From NCBI GenBank assembly GCA_947174365.1, contig CAMWIR010000002.1, positions 1-54,718 on the forward strand: a stretch of DNA of 54,718 bases, written 5' to 3'. The notes beneath the pieces were generated by a model. The model saw only the letters and a list, made by a program, of their open reading frames with translations. It did no database searches and was not told the DNA's origin. This DNA comes from an uncultured Ruminococcus sp. (GTDB taxonomy: Bacteria > Bacillota > Clostridia > Oscillospirales > Ruminococcaceae). The translations under genes were made by a program, and so were the position numbers. Of the stretch, positions 43,101-53,165 are shown in pieces; the first letter of the stretch is position 1, and each line of letters opens with the position of its first letter.

Positions 43101-43235
43101 TTATATTTTAAATATCTCATACAGCGGCTTCGCTTCCCCGTCCTGTACAATATAGTCATAGATGATTTTCATACATTCCCCGCGGGTCATGGTCTTGTTA
43201 CAGTCAAACTCGTTCCCCTTTGAAATATACCCCTG
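43101..43235 (-). pseudogene. C-terminal remnant of a third YcdB-SLH paralogue
   Basis: An open 44-codon fragment plus stop that matches the end of the downstream paralogue (YISKG.EFDCNKT.TRGECMK) with few changes, including the same 12-13 base spacing to the next start codon. Upstream the match stops abruptly at 43235, where a transposase tail begins. Confidence 0.85.
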
Positions 43236-43352
43236 GTCATCTGACTGACCATGCACGAAAATTACGCCTTGCACTTGGACACTGTAACGGCTGGATTTCT
43301 ACTTTCCTCAGAGTAGCGGATTCGTTTTGAGTTTTGCGGAATCAGGTTATTG
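43236..43352 (+). mobile_element. Transposase C-terminal remnant, copy A
   Basis: Reads DHARKLRLALGHCNGWISTF then LRVADSF and stop. Its last 30 bases (43323-43352) are identical to the end of copy B. It looks like the C-terminus of an IS1380/IS4-type DDE transposase; the family call is tentative. Confidence 0.6.
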
Positions 43353-43397
43353 TTTAAATCCATATCTTTATATGACAATTGATTTGTCAAACCTCCA

Positions 43398-43853
43398 TTA
43401 ACCATTTTCTTCTAAACGATCTATAACCCAATCAAGAATATCTCCAAAGTCAAGATCTCTGCATTCTTCGCCATGATCAACATACATTATCTCACCTGTT
43501 TCGGCGTAGAAGCAAACGCTTATTCCCCAACCTCCGAGTTCACCAATAACAACGCATTCATCAGGAACATCAAATGCTTTTTCGTCGTTGTTTGTTATAA
43601 AGTGACTAGGATCATAAAAAATGGCCGTACCCATTTCGATTGATGAACTTTTTGAAAATCTAAGCCAGTCTTTATAAGAGTCAGGTATCTTTATACCATT
43701 TTCCTTTTCCCATGACTCGATTTCTTCATCTGAAATAGAAGCATCAAACTCAAACGCCCCTTCTCCCATATCTTCAATCAAATCTTCACTCAATTTAATA
43801 ATAGTTTTAATACGATCAGTAAGACTATTATCGGGAATTTTCGGATAATTCAT
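43398..43853 (-). CDS. SMI1/KNR4-family protein, probable toxin immunity protein
   Basis: A 151-residue acidic cytoplasmic protein. It has the SMI1/KNR4 pattern: ISDEEIESWEKENGIKIPDSYKDWLRFSKS, then a strand-rich part (CVVIGELGGWGISVCFYAETGEIMYVDHG) and a final LDFGDILDWVIDRLEE. In bacteria this fold often neutralises polymorphic toxins. No toxin gene is near, so it is an orphan. It lies in a third YcdB-SLH copy destroyed by insertions. Ribosome site AAGGAG; AT-rich relative to neighbours, suggesting transfer. Confidence 0.82.
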   Translation of the reverse strand: MNYPKIPDNSLTDRIKTIIKLSEDLIEDMGEGAFEFDASISDEEIESWEKENGIKIPDSYKDWLRFSKSSSIEMGTAIFYDPSHFITNNDEKAFDVPDECVVIGELGGWGISVCFYAETGEIMYVDHGEECRDLDFGDILDWVIDRLEENG

Positions 43854-43874
43854 ATTATCTCTCCTTACTTATAT

Positions 43875-43904
43875 TTGATATCATGTACTTTGAAACTTAG
43901 TCAA
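43875..43904 (-). promoter_or_regulatory. Possible promoter for the SMI1/KNR4 gene
   Basis: On the minus strand TTGACT, 18 bases and TATCAA, ending 22 bases before the start codon. It is only moderately close to consensus. Confidence 0.4.
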
Positions 43905-44005
43905 ATACATTTTTATCATCATTTTGATTATACTACTTTCAATAAGTCTTCGTATTTTTTATCACAAACGTGAATATATATGATATAATTCAAAAAAGCG
44001 GCAAA

Positions 44006-44199
44006 TTTTATGCCTGTTCATCACAGTACGATCAAGCGCAGAAGAATCCGGACAGTCATTGAAAATCTGATTCTGATTGCAGGACATCTGATGGATCATG
44101 CTCGCAAATTACGGCTTTCGCTTGGTCACTGTAATGGTTGGATTTGTACTTTTCTCAAAGTCGCTGAATCGTTTTGAGTTTTGCGGAATCAGGTTATTG
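44006..44199 (+). mobile_element. Transposase C-terminal remnant, copy B
   Basis: Reads IKRRRIRTVIENLILIAGHL then MDHARKLRLSLGHCNGWI and ends LKVAESF stop. It is longer than copy A and 30 bases identical at the end (44170-44199). It lies directly after the 3' end of the second SMI1/KNR4 gene, as copy A does relative to the first. Confidence 0.65.
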
Positions 44200-44208
44200 A
44201 TAATTCAT

Positions 44209-44691
44209 TTACGATTTATTTTCAAATTTATTATCATAAATATCTCCCCAATCAGCACCAAGATATTTTTCAGCAGAATGTTCCATAAAACCAGAAAGGC
44301 ATGTTAAAAGATCATCAAAATCTTCATATTCTTCCGTTTCTCCGTCAAAAAAGCTGAAAATTTTACTGTTTTTGCGAGAAATAAGGAGTTCCTCTCCATC
44401 TCCTATAACAGCTCCAATTACAATTACATCATCAGCAGTATCAAAACTTCCTAATTGAGGCCATCTAAATTCTATGTAGCCCCCCATAATTCTTGAACAT
44501 TCTGTTAGCATAAGCCAACTTTTATACTGATGCGGTAGTATAGTATCATTTTCTTTTTCCCATTTTTCAATTTTTTCCAACGTTGCAGGTGGTGCAAATG
44601 TCGAATCTTTGAATTCAGACAAAAGAGAGCACATATTTTGATAGTACTCGAACTGCTCAGCTATTATTTTGTCAACAACAAATTTTTCCAT
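44209..44691 (-). CDS. SMI1/KNR4-family protein 2, probable immunity protein
   Basis: A 160-residue relative of the gene downstream. The pattern APPATLEKIEKWEKENDTILPHQYKSWLM then DDVIVIGAVIGDGEELLISRKN fits SMI1/KNR4. The start is the ATG after AAGGAG; a longer frame upstream lacks a site and overlaps a transposase remnant. It diverges from the first member, so it probably protects against a different toxin. No toxin is present in the window. Confidence 0.8.
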   Translation of the reverse strand: MEKFVVDKIIAEQFEYYQNMCSLLSEFKDSTFAPPATLEKIEKWEKENDTILPHQYKSWLMLTECSRIMGGYIEFRWPQLGSFDTADDVIVIGAVIGDGEELLISRKNSKIFSFFDGETEEYEDFDDLLTCLSGFMEHSAEKYLGADWGDIYDNKFENKS

Positions 44692-44734
44692 AACACATTC
44701 TCCTTTTATACGTTGTTTTTGAAGGATTAAAGAA

Positions 44735-44804
44735 ATTGCGTCAAAATGCACCGAATGAGTGGATATATGTGATACTTGATAATGCTGCCTATCAACGCTG
44801 CAAG
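44735..44804 (+). mobile_element. IS630-type transposase fragment
   Basis: Reads NAPNEWIYVILDNAAYQRCK, matching the second catalytic aspartate region (ILDNA.YQ) of IS630/Tc1 transposases. The homology ends at 44804, where an inverted piece of the YcdB paralogue begins. Confidence 0.6.
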
Positions 44805-45085
44805 AGGACGGTTCTCCCGTCAGCCCGTCAATTTTCGGATTTCCGTTTCAATTCTGTAAACAGGCAGTATATAGGGATAAAGAGCGATTGTGCGGCTGTC
44901 GGGATCGTACTCACCCTTATAAAAAAGCCTGTATTTCACGGTAACATCGGCATTTTAGGAGTATATCCCGCAAGCATCCTCCACGGTGATCAAATTTTTC
45001 GTGTCGGGAAATTGTGCATTCTGATACCAGTCGTTCAGGTAAAATTTGATCAGTTGATTTTGATTCCTATATCTATAACACAACT
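44805..45085 (-). pseudogene. Internal remnant of the third YcdB-SLH paralogue
   Basis: On the minus strand LIKFYLNDWYQNAQFPDT corresponds to AKFFLYRWDWMQGAEFPD of paralogue 1. After an in-frame TAA comes VKYRLFYKGEYDPDSRTIAL, then a frameshift and GNPKIDGLTGE. Together with the C-terminal remnant at 43101 it brackets an insertion of about 1.6 kb. Confidence 0.78.
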
Positions 45086-45144
45086 CACAAAGGCAGAATT
45101 TCTCAAAAAGCCCGGAAATTAACAAAAAATTAACAATTATATTT

Positions 45145-45191
45145 AAAAAAACCGAGGCTGTGTCCATAAAATATACAAACATCAGCCTCGG
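45145..45191 (-). terminator. Terminator of the second EAL gene
   Basis: A 9-bp stem, CCGAGGCTG with CAGCCTCGG, and a 22-base loop; on the minus strand TTTTTTT follows. Confidence 0.8.
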
Positions 45192-45227
45192 AAAGTTCCA
45201 CAGCGCAGCAATGTAACAATGTGACCG

Positions 45228-46436
45228 TTAATCTATCGCCCTTGAAAGCGTTATCGCCAGAATATCCTCGGAGGCGATATTTTTCATGTAATAGTTGGTG
45301 GTGGACACAGGGCGGTAAACCCCGTCGTCACCCAGCTGACGGGTAACAACGGTGCGCTCCCGCTGTCCGTTTGCATAGGCATTAAGCTGATCGGCAACAT
45401 CAAAGGTATCAATGAACAGCTGCTTATCCTCCGGGTGCATGGTGGAAGCCCCGTGCATGATAAGTTCGGTGTATACCCCCGTAGAGGGGCAGGAGCGTGT
45501 GGAGAACTGCTCGTATGCCATCATATAAAAGCTGTTGCGGCTCAGATTGCTGAGAATGACTAGCGGATAACGCTTGAACACAGCGTCAAGCAGCAATTGC
45601 GTTGCGCTGGCAGGGGGCAGGGTAAGCAGGATATCCTCCGTCTCGGGAACGCTGTCCGCAGCTTTCAGAGCCTCTCGGAAATCCTCCTCGGGCATTGGCT
45701 TTGCAAATAAAAAACCCTGTATCAGCTCGCAGCCGCAGGTGCGCAGGAAGCCCAGCTGTTCCTTGGTCTCAACGCCCTCTGCCACGGTTATCAGTTTTAA
45801 GCGGTGAGCAAAATCGAAAATGCTCTCCAGCACTATCCGCTCCTTTTCGTTTTCGCAGTTGCCGCTCAAAAGTGATTTGTCTATTTTCAGAACCGACGCA
45901 GGAACGTCCTTTACAAAATTCAGGGAGGAAAGCCCGCTGCCGAAATCGTCTATGGAAATATCGAAGCCCTCGTCCTTTATCGTACCTACGAATTTGATTA
46001 TGTCCACCCCGTCAAACGCCAGCGCCGACTCGGTTATCTCTATTTCGATAAGACGGCGCGGAACGCCGTAGCTGTCCACAGTTTCACCCAGCCTCTTGGC
46101 AAAGCCCGTATCCTTTGCATGGCAACGGGAAAAATTCACCGATACCGTGACCACGTGGCGCTCCGCCTTGATCTCTTCCGAAAGAAAGGCGCAGACCTCC
46201 CTCAGCATATACCAGTCCAGATCACCGATGATCTCCAGCTCCTCCAGCAGCGGAATGAACATTCCCGGGGAGATCATCACTCCGTCCGACATTATCCACC
46301 TTGCCAGCGCCTCCGCACCCTGCACCTTGCCGTTTACCGCATTGTGCTTGGGCTGGTAGTAAGCCTTGATCTCTTTGTTCTCCATTGCCTTTTTCATCAG
46401 TTCACGTATGTTGTTCTTGTTGATATCCATATTCAT
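45228..46436 (-). CDS. EAL cyclic-di-GMP phosphodiesterase with PAS-like C-terminal domain
   Basis: A 402-residue cytoplasmic protein. The EAL domain (about 5-255) keeps E42-[39 protein letters not shown] and QGFLFAKP, so hydrolysis of c-di-GMP to pGpG is likely. Residues about 270-402 ([22 protein letters not shown] to LAITLSRA) resemble a PAS domain, placed after and not before the catalytic part, which is uncommon. Ribosome site GGGAGG. A small inverted-repeat element lies directly upstream and may carry its promoter. Confidence 0.87.
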   Translation of the reverse strand: MNMDINKNNIRELMKKAMENKEIKAYYQPKHNAVNGKVQGAEALARWIMSDGVMISPGMFIPLLEELEIIGDLDWYMLREVCAFLSEEIKAERHVVTVSVNFSRCHAKDTGFAKRLGETVDSYGVPRRLIEIEITESALAFDGVDIIKFVGTIKDEGFDISIDDFGSGLSSLNFVKDVPASVLKIDKSLLSGNCENEKERIVLESIFDFAHRLKLITVAEGVETKEQLGFLRTCGCELIQGFLFAKPMPEEDFREALKAADSVPETEDILLTLPPASATQLLLDAVFKRYPLVILSNLSRNSFYMMAYEQFSTRSCPSTGVYTELIMHGASTMHPEDKQLFIDTFDVADQLNAYANGQRERTVVTRQLGDDGVYRPVSTTNYYMKNIASEDILAITLSRAID

Positions 46437-46469
46437 AATTATTTCCTCCCGGCATCATATCGCTTTATG

Positions 46470-46571
46470 TATAGTAAACGGCATTAGAAATTGGACTTGA
46501 AGTCAAGCAAAAATTTGCATATATGATTTTTGCGCAGACTGAAAGTGCCAATTTCAATGTCGTTTACTATA
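46470..46571. mobile_element. 102-bp MITE with 24-25 bp terminal inverted repeats
   Basis: The left arm (46470-46494) starts TATAGTAAACGGCATT and the right arm (46548-46571) is its near-perfect complement (one substitution, one indel). TA at each tip fits target duplication by an IS630/mariner-type transposase. It has no coding capacity. Inside is a CTTGA/TCAAG palindrome. The outer 22 bases recur at 14474-14495. Confidence 0.75.
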
Positions 46572-46707
46572 TAAGCTGTTATTTACAGTATACACCAATT
46601 CCCGCAGCTTGTCAACCGAGGATGCAGACGTGTTCGGAAATTTCTTGCAGGTTTTGTTGATAATTTGTTTATTTGGGAAATTGCCCTGAAAAAATCTTCC
46701 AAATCTC

Positions 46708-46736
46708 TTGCAAAATCCGTAATAATGTGGTATAAT
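46708..46736 (+). promoter_or_regulatory. Promoter of gatCAB
   Basis: TTGCAA, a 17-base spacer and TATAAT, 61 bases before gatC. Confidence 0.8.
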
Positions 46737-46797
46737 TATATTGTATTTTTGATTTTCGGCAAAAAATGCAATGCTTTGAAAGGAATGGTCGGATTTT

Positions 46798-47076
46798 ATG
46801 GATCTGGAAATGGTAAAATATCTGGCAAAGCTGGGCAAGCTCAGCTTTACGGATGAGGAGCTTGTAAAAGCTGTAAAGGATATGACAAGCATTATTGAAA
46901 TTATGGATACCATTAAGGAAATTGACATCACTTATGACCCTTTAAAGGATAATCACAATGTATATTTAAAGGATCTGCGAAAGGATGAGGCTATGGGGAG
47001 CCTGCCTACGGACAAGCTGTTGATGAATGCAACAAACAGCGAGAACTGCTTTGTTGTTCCAAAGGTCGTTGAATAA
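46798..47076 (+). CDS. gatC: Aspartyl/glutamyl-tRNA amidotransferase subunit C
   Basis: A 92-residue subunit that wraps and stabilises the GatA-GatB complex. The N-terminus MVKYLAKLGKLSFTDEELVK and the conserved central segment IIEIMDTIKEID are typical. The C-terminus (NATNSENCFVVPKVVE) matches the usual ...G.F.VP.V.E end. Ribosome site AAAGGA at somewhat long spacing. First gene of gatCAB. Confidence 0.94.
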   Translation: MDLEMVKYLAKLGKLSFTDEELVKAVKDMTSIIEIMDTIKEIDITYDPLKDNHNVYLKDLRKDEAMGSLPTDKLLMNATNSENCFVVPKVVE

Positions 47077-47167
47077 GAAAATATGCCGTGTGCGCTTGGC
47101 ATAATATGCCGGTCATAATGCGTTTTTACAGCGTGCACAGCTTCATAATACAAAGGAGTTTGATAAT

Positions 47168-48619
47168 ATGGACGTTACTTCACTTTCGGTAAAGGAGCTG
47201 CGGGCGGGGCTTGACAAAAAGGAATTTTCCTCCCCCGAGATCACAGCTGCATATCTTGACAGGATAAAGAAGATCGACGGCAGTCTGGAAAGCTATATCA
47301 CAGTGACCGAAGAAGAAGCACTCACTGCTGCCAATGAGGCTCAGAAGAAGATAGATTCGGGCGATGTTTCTCCCCTCAGTGGTATTCCCCTTGCAATAAA
47401 GGACAATATCTGCACCGACGGGGTCAAAACCACCTGCGCTTCAAAAATGCTGGAAAACTTCATTCCCCCTTACAATGCCACGGCTATGGAAAAGCTGAAT
47501 GCACAGGGGATAGTTATGCTGGGAAAGACCTCTATGGACGAATTTGCCATGGGCGGTTCTACACAGACCTCAGCATTTAAGAAAACCAAGAATCCTTATG
47601 ACCTTACCCGTGTTCCCGGTGGTTCGTCAGGCGGCTCGGCGGCGGCTGTGGGCGCAAGGCTCTGCGCAGCAGCTTTGGGCTCGGACACAGGCGGCTCTAT
47701 CCGTCAGCCTGCTTCATTCTGCGGAGTTACGGGACTAAAACCCACCTACGGCAGAGTTTCCCGATACGGGCTTGTTGCTTTTGCAAGCTCACTTGACCAG
47801 ATAGGGCCTATTGCAAACACGGCGGAGGACTGCGGCATTATCCTTAACGCTGTCTGCGGTTACGATTACCATGACGGCACTTCCGAAAACCGCCCCGAGG
47901 AGGACTTCACAGCCAAAGTGGGCATGAGCATGAAAGGCGTTAAGATAGCAATTCCCGCCGAATTTTACGCAGAGGGTATTGATGAAGATGTAAGAAAGGC
48001 TGTTCTTGCGGCTGCGGACAGCTACAAGGCTATGGGGGCTGAGCTTGTGGATGTTTCCATGCCCTCCCTTAAATATGCGGTCGCTGCTTATTATCTTATT
48101 GCTTCCGCTGAGGCTTCCTCCAACCTTTCAAGATACGACGGCATCAAATACGGCCACAGAAGCGATATTACGGGAGATTATAACGAGCTTATAACCGCTT
48201 CCCGCAGCGAGGGCTTCGGGGACGAGGTAAAGCGCCGTATCCTCCTGGGCAACTACGCTCTTTGCTCGGGCTATTATGACGCATACTACGGCAAGGCAAT
48301 GGCGCTCAAGCAGAAGATACGTGAGGAATATAACGAAATCTTCGGCAAGTGCGACATTATCCTTACTCCCACCGCCCCCGGTGTTGCCTACGGCGTAAAC
48401 GAGAATATCCACGACCCCAAGAAGATGTATCAGGCGGATATCTGCACGGTAACGGTGAACATTGCCTCCCTGCCTGCGATCTCCACCACCTGCGGATATG
48501 ACGGCAAGGGAATGCCCATAGGTATGTCCCTTATAGGAAAAATGTGGGACGAGGCGACCATAATAGGCGCTGCCTCCGCTTTTGAGCAGGGCTTTGAGAG
48601 AGTTCCTGCAAATATATGA
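47168..48619 (+). CDS. gatA: Aspartyl/glutamyl-tRNA amidotransferase subunit A
   Basis: A 483-residue amidase that releases ammonia from glutamine for conversion of Glu-tRNA(Gln) or Asp-tRNA(Asn). The Ser-cisSer-Lys triad is K78 (AIKDN), S153 (GGSSGGSAA) and S177 (GSDTGGSIRQPA). Length and motifs fit GatA. The ATG follows AAAGGAG. Confidence 0.97.
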   Translation: MDVTSLSVKELRAGLDKKEFSSPEITAAYLDRIKKIDGSLESYITVTEEEALTAANEAQKKIDSGDVSPLSGIPLAIKDNICTDGVKTTCASKMLENFIPPYNATAMEKLNAQGIVMLGKTSMDEFAMGGSTQTSAFKKTKNPYDLTRVPGGSSGGSAAAVGARLCAAALGSDTGGSIRQPASFCGVTGLKPTYGRVSRYGLVAFASSLDQIGPIANTAEDCGIILNAVCGYDYHDGTSENRPEEDFTAKVGMSMKGVKIAIPAEFYAEGIDEDVRKAVLAAADSYKAMGAELVDVSMPSLKYAVAAYYLIASAEASSNLSRYDGIKYGHRSDITGDYNELITASRSEGFGDEVKRRILLGNYALCSGYYDAYYGKAMALKQKIREEYNEIFGKCDIILTPTAPGVAYGVNENIHDPKKMYQADICTVTVNIASLPAISTTCGYDGKGMPIGMSLIGKMWDEATIIGAASAFEQGFERVPANI

Positions 48620-48645
48620 TGTGATAAAAGAAAGGACTGAAAAAA

Positions 48646-50103
48646 ATGCCTGTTTCCGATTATATTCCCGTTATCGGTCTTGAAATACATTCCGAGCTGC
48701 TTACAAAATCCAAGGTTTTCTGCACCTGTTCCGCCGAGTTCGGCGGAGATAAAAACAGCCGCTGCTGCCCTGTTTGCTCGGGGCTGCCCGGCACTCTGCC
48801 CATTATCAATCAGACGGCGGTGGAATACGCTGTCAAGGCGGGCTATGCACTGGGGTGCTCAATAAATAAATTCTCCGTGTTCGACAGAAAGAATTATTTT
48901 TACCCCGACCTTCCCAAAGCTTACCAGATCTCACAGCTGAATCTCCCTCTTTGCATTAACGGCACAGTGCCCATTGACTATGAGGAAAACGGGGAGAAAA
49001 AGCACAAGGAGATACGCATTAACCGAATCCACTTGGAGGAGGACGCGGGAAAGCTTATCCATGACGACCTGAACGGCGTTTCGCTGGCGGATTACAACCG
49101 CTGCGGCATTCCCCTTATAGAGATAGTTACAGAGCCCGATCTGTCCAGCCCCGAGGAGGCAAGAACGCTGGTTGAGAAAATTTCCCTGCTGCTTCAGTAT
49201 GCGGGAGTTTCCGACTGTAAAATGGAGCAGGGTTCTATCCGCTGCGATGTAAATATTTCCCTTATGAAGCCCACCGACAAGGAGTTCGGCACAAGGGCGG
49301 AGATAAAGAATCTTAACTCCCTTAAATCCATTTACCGCACTGTCGAATACGAGATAAAGCGGCAGGCAAGGCTTCTGGACAGAGGCGAAAAGATCGTGCA
49401 GGAGACCCGCCGTTTTGACGACAACAAGGGCGAGACCCGCACCATGCGTACCAAAGAGGACGCTCACGATTACAAATATTTCCCCGATCCCGATATCCGT
49501 CAGGTAAATTTCACCGACGAGGATTTGTCGAGGATAAGGAATTCCCTGCCCGAAATGCCTTATGAGCGTTTGGAAAAGTACACGGGAAAGCTTTCCATTC
49601 CCGAAAAGGAAGCGCGGATAATCGTAAACAACAAACGGCTTTCCGATTTGTTTGAGGACGCTTTGAAGTGCTACAACAATCCCAAGTCCTTGGTGAATTT
49701 CATTATAGGCGAGATCATGAGGCGTATGAACCTCGGCGAGATAGACATTGAAAAGCCCATGTTTACAGCAGAACTTATGGCAAAGCTGGTGGAAATGTCC
49801 GACACGGAAAAGGTGACAAAGAGCGACGCCAAGGAAATATTCCGTGAAATGGCGGAAAAGGGCGGCGACCCCGAGGATATCGCAAAGCGTGAGGGCATGA
49901 TAATTGAGAATGACACAGGCAAGGTACTGGAGGTCATTGACAGTGTTATTGCAGGCAATGAAAAGGCTGTGAACCAGTACAAGAGCGGCGATGTGAAGGT
50001 GTTTGGCTTCCTTATGGGTCAGTGCAGCAAAGCGCTCAGAGGCGCTGCTACTCCAAAGGTCATTAAGGAAGAGCTGGAGAAGAAGCTGAAAAGCCTGACT
50101 TAA
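48646..50103 (+). CDS. gatB: Aspartyl/glutamyl-tRNA amidotransferase subunit B
   Basis: A 485-residue kinase subunit that activates the tRNA-bound acid and receives ammonia through a channel. Marks are IGLEIHSEL at the N-terminus, the zinc-type CTCSAEFGG...CCPVCSGLPG, RKNYFYPDLPKAYQISQ and the C-terminal YqeY-like tail. Twenty-six bases after gatA. The operon implies indirect Gln- or Asn-tRNA charging. Confidence 0.97.
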   Translation: MPVSDYIPVIGLEIHSELLTKSKVFCTCSAEFGGDKNSRCCPVCSGLPGTLPIINQTAVEYAVKAGYALGCSINKFSVFDRKNYFYPDLPKAYQISQLNLPLCINGTVPIDYEENGEKKHKEIRINRIHLEEDAGKLIHDDLNGVSLADYNRCGIPLIEIVTEPDLSSPEEARTLVEKISLLLQYAGVSDCKMEQGSIRCDVNISLMKPTDKEFGTRAEIKNLNSLKSIYRTVEYEIKRQARLLDRGEKIVQETRRFDDNKGETRTMRTKEDAHDYKYFPDPDIRQVNFTDEDLSRIRNSLPEMPYERLEKYTGKLSIPEKEARIIVNNKRLSDLFEDALKCYNNPKSLVNFIIGEIMRRMNLGEIDIEKPMFTAELMAKLVEMSDTEKVTKSDAKEIFREMAEKGGDPEDIAKREGMIIENDTGKVLEVIDSVIAGNEKAVNQYKSGDVKVFGFLMGQCSKALRGAATPKVIKEELEKKLKSLT

Positions 50104-50122
50104 AAACTCCATTTATATAGCC

Positions 50123-50155
50123 AAAAACGCACCGGGTAAAATCGGTGCGTTTTTT
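50123..50155 (+). terminator. Terminator of gatCAB
   Basis: An 11-bp stem AAAACGCACCG with CGGTGCGTTTT, loop 8, merging into a T-run. A-rich on the other side, so it may also serve the convergent ogt gene. Confidence 0.88.
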
Positions 50156-50669
50156 ACACTATGGGCTCTCGTGTTTTCTCCATTAAGAGCAGCTTTTCTT
50201 TTCTGTCAATACCTCCAGCATAGCCTGTCAGTGCGCCGTTTGCCCCCACTACTCTGTGGCAGGGGATTATGAGGGAAACGGGATTTCTCCCCACCGCCGA
50301 CCCTACCGCACGGGGAGAGGATTCAAGGGTTTTGGCGCCAATGTCATTGGCAATGTCTCCGTAGGTCACGGTTTCCCCGTAAGGTATTTTCAAAAGGTTT
50401 TCCCAGACGGCTTTGCGGAATGGGGTGTCGGTTATTTCTATTTCGGGTGTGAACTTCGGAATACCGCCGCCAAAATAAATATCCAGCCAATCCGCGGTCT
50501 GCTCAAAAACGGGCAAGCTGCTTTTTTCGGATATTTCCGAAATATTGCCGCAAAGAATATTTCCTCCGAAATATTTCTGCCCCTCAAACCAAAGCCCGCA
50601 AAGGGATTTCCCCGAATGGGAGGCAATTGTTATCGCTCCCAAGGGGGAAATATATTTACAGATATACAT
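50154..50669 (-). CDS. ogt: Methylated-DNA-protein cysteine methyltransferase
   Basis: A 171-residue suicide repair protein that takes methyl groups from O6-methylguanine onto C137 in LIIPCHRVVGANG. The N-terminal domain (YISPLGAITIAS, GLWFEGQKYF) is Ogt-like. The start at 50669 has AAAGGGGG upstream and gives the usual N-terminus; an alternative ATG at 50693 overlaps the stop of the preceding hydrolase (TAATG) and would couple translation. Confidence 0.92.
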   Translation of the reverse strand: MYICKYISPLGAITIASHSGKSLCGLWFEGQKYFGGNILCGNISEISEKSSLPVFEQTADWLDIYFGGGIPKFTPEIEITDTPFRKAVWENLLKIPYGETVTYGDIANDIGAKTLESSPRAVGSAVGRNPVSLIIPCHRVVGANGALTGYAGGIDRKEKLLLMEKTREPIV

Positions 50670-50692
50670 ATTATCCGCCCCCTTTATTTTCA

Positions 50693-51433
50693 TTATTTGC
50701 AGGAGGATAAAAATTCCAGTATTATCGGATTCAGCTCCTTTGCCTGTTCTCCGACAAAATGAGGACGATGCCCTCCTCCCTTGACCTCGTATACTTTTCC
50801 GAACGGAACTTTTTCCTTTAGCTCAGCACAAGTCCCGAAGGGATCGTTCTCGCCGTTTATAAATAATGCGGGGCATTTTATCGCCGCCCATTCCTTGTCG
50901 GTCAGGCTGGGGTGCGCTTTCCAATCGGCAACAGTTGTCTTTAAATAAGTCTGCCAATCACCCCTGTGAGCGTCAAAATGCCTTGACTTCATATCCTCAA
51001 TAAAATCCGTGTCGTTGTTTTCCAAGAGCTTTTCGGGCAGAAAGCTGTCCGCACCTTCCGCTCTGGGAAAAGCTCCCCCTCCGACAGTCACAAGACTTCT
51101 GACACTTTCGGGGTACTTTGCAGCCATATAGCATCCCACATATGCACCGCAGCTGTAGCCGAAAAGATGAGCTGACTGAATCCCCAAAGCGTCCATAAAG
51201 TCTGCCATGTCGTCTGCGATCATGCGGCTGTTCCATTCAAGGCTGTCACATCTGGTTCTGCCGTGACCTCTGAAATCCGGAAAAAGACACCGGTAATTTC
51301 CCGAAAACGGCAGGATCTGAGCAGAGAAAGCCAGCAGCCCCCTGCTGAAATGACTGTGAAGAAACAGCAAGGTTTCCCCCCTGCCAAATTCCTCATAATA
51401 CAGATCAAGATCCTTTAGTTTAACATATGGCAT
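50693..51433 (-). CDS. Alpha/beta hydrolase
   Basis: A 246-residue serine hydrolase without signal peptide. The triad is S94 in FGYSCGAYVG, D197 in NGENDPFG and H222 in GGGHRPHF, with an oxyanion region LHSHFSRG. The substrate is unknown; related proteins include esterases, lipases and C-C hydrolases. The start is the ATG at 9 bases after AAGGAG. Its stop overlaps a possible ogt start, suggesting one transcript. Confidence 0.86.
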   Translation of the reverse strand: MPYVKLKDLDLYYEEFGRGETLLFLHSHFSRGLLAFSAQILPFSGNYRCLFPDFRGHGRTRCDSLEWNSRMIADDMADFMDALGIQSAHLFGYSCGAYVGCYMAAKYPESVRSLVTVGGGAFPRAEGADSFLPEKLLENNDTDFIEDMKSRHFDAHRGDWQTYLKTTVADWKAHPSLTDKEWAAIKCPALFINGENDPFGTCAELKEKVPFGKVYEVKGGGHRPHFVGEQAKELNPIILEFLSSCK

Positions 51434-51454
51434 TGTAAAAATCTCCTTCAAACA

Positions 51455-51489
51455 GCAAAAGCAAGATGTACAAAACCTCTTGCTTTTGC
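51455..51489 (-). terminator. Terminator after guaB
   Basis: A 12-bp perfect stem GCAAAAGCAAGA with its complement, loop 11, between guaB and the hydrolase. The T-run on the minus strand is short (TGTTTG), so termination may be partial. Confidence 0.6.
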
Positions 51490-51524
51490 CCGGTAAAAAG
51501 AACCGTTAATATTTATTAGCTAAA

Positions 51525-53036
<1,512 letters not shown>

Positions 53037-53052
53037 TTAAGGTATTTTTTCT

Positions 53053-53081
53053 ATTTTACTACAAACTGCGCCCCGTGTCAA
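53053..53081 (-). promoter_or_regulatory. Promoter of guaB
   Basis: On the minus strand TTGACA, a 17-base spacer and TAAAAT, 53 bases before the start codon. No purine riboswitch-like structure fits in this short leader. Confidence 0.82.
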
Positions 53082-53165
53082 TAGCCCGTGAAACATTTCC
53101 TGTTTAGAAATTTCGGGGGACGGGAAAGCAAAATTTGTGCACTTTGACAATCGGAATAATTCCGC

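Noticed and set aside
48931-50112. Long minus-strand frame opposite gatB
   Set aside because: Antisense shadow of gatB; composition and lack of motifs show it is not a gene. The same applies to long frames opposite fabF (26106-27329) and the Ca2+ ATPase (1323-2672).
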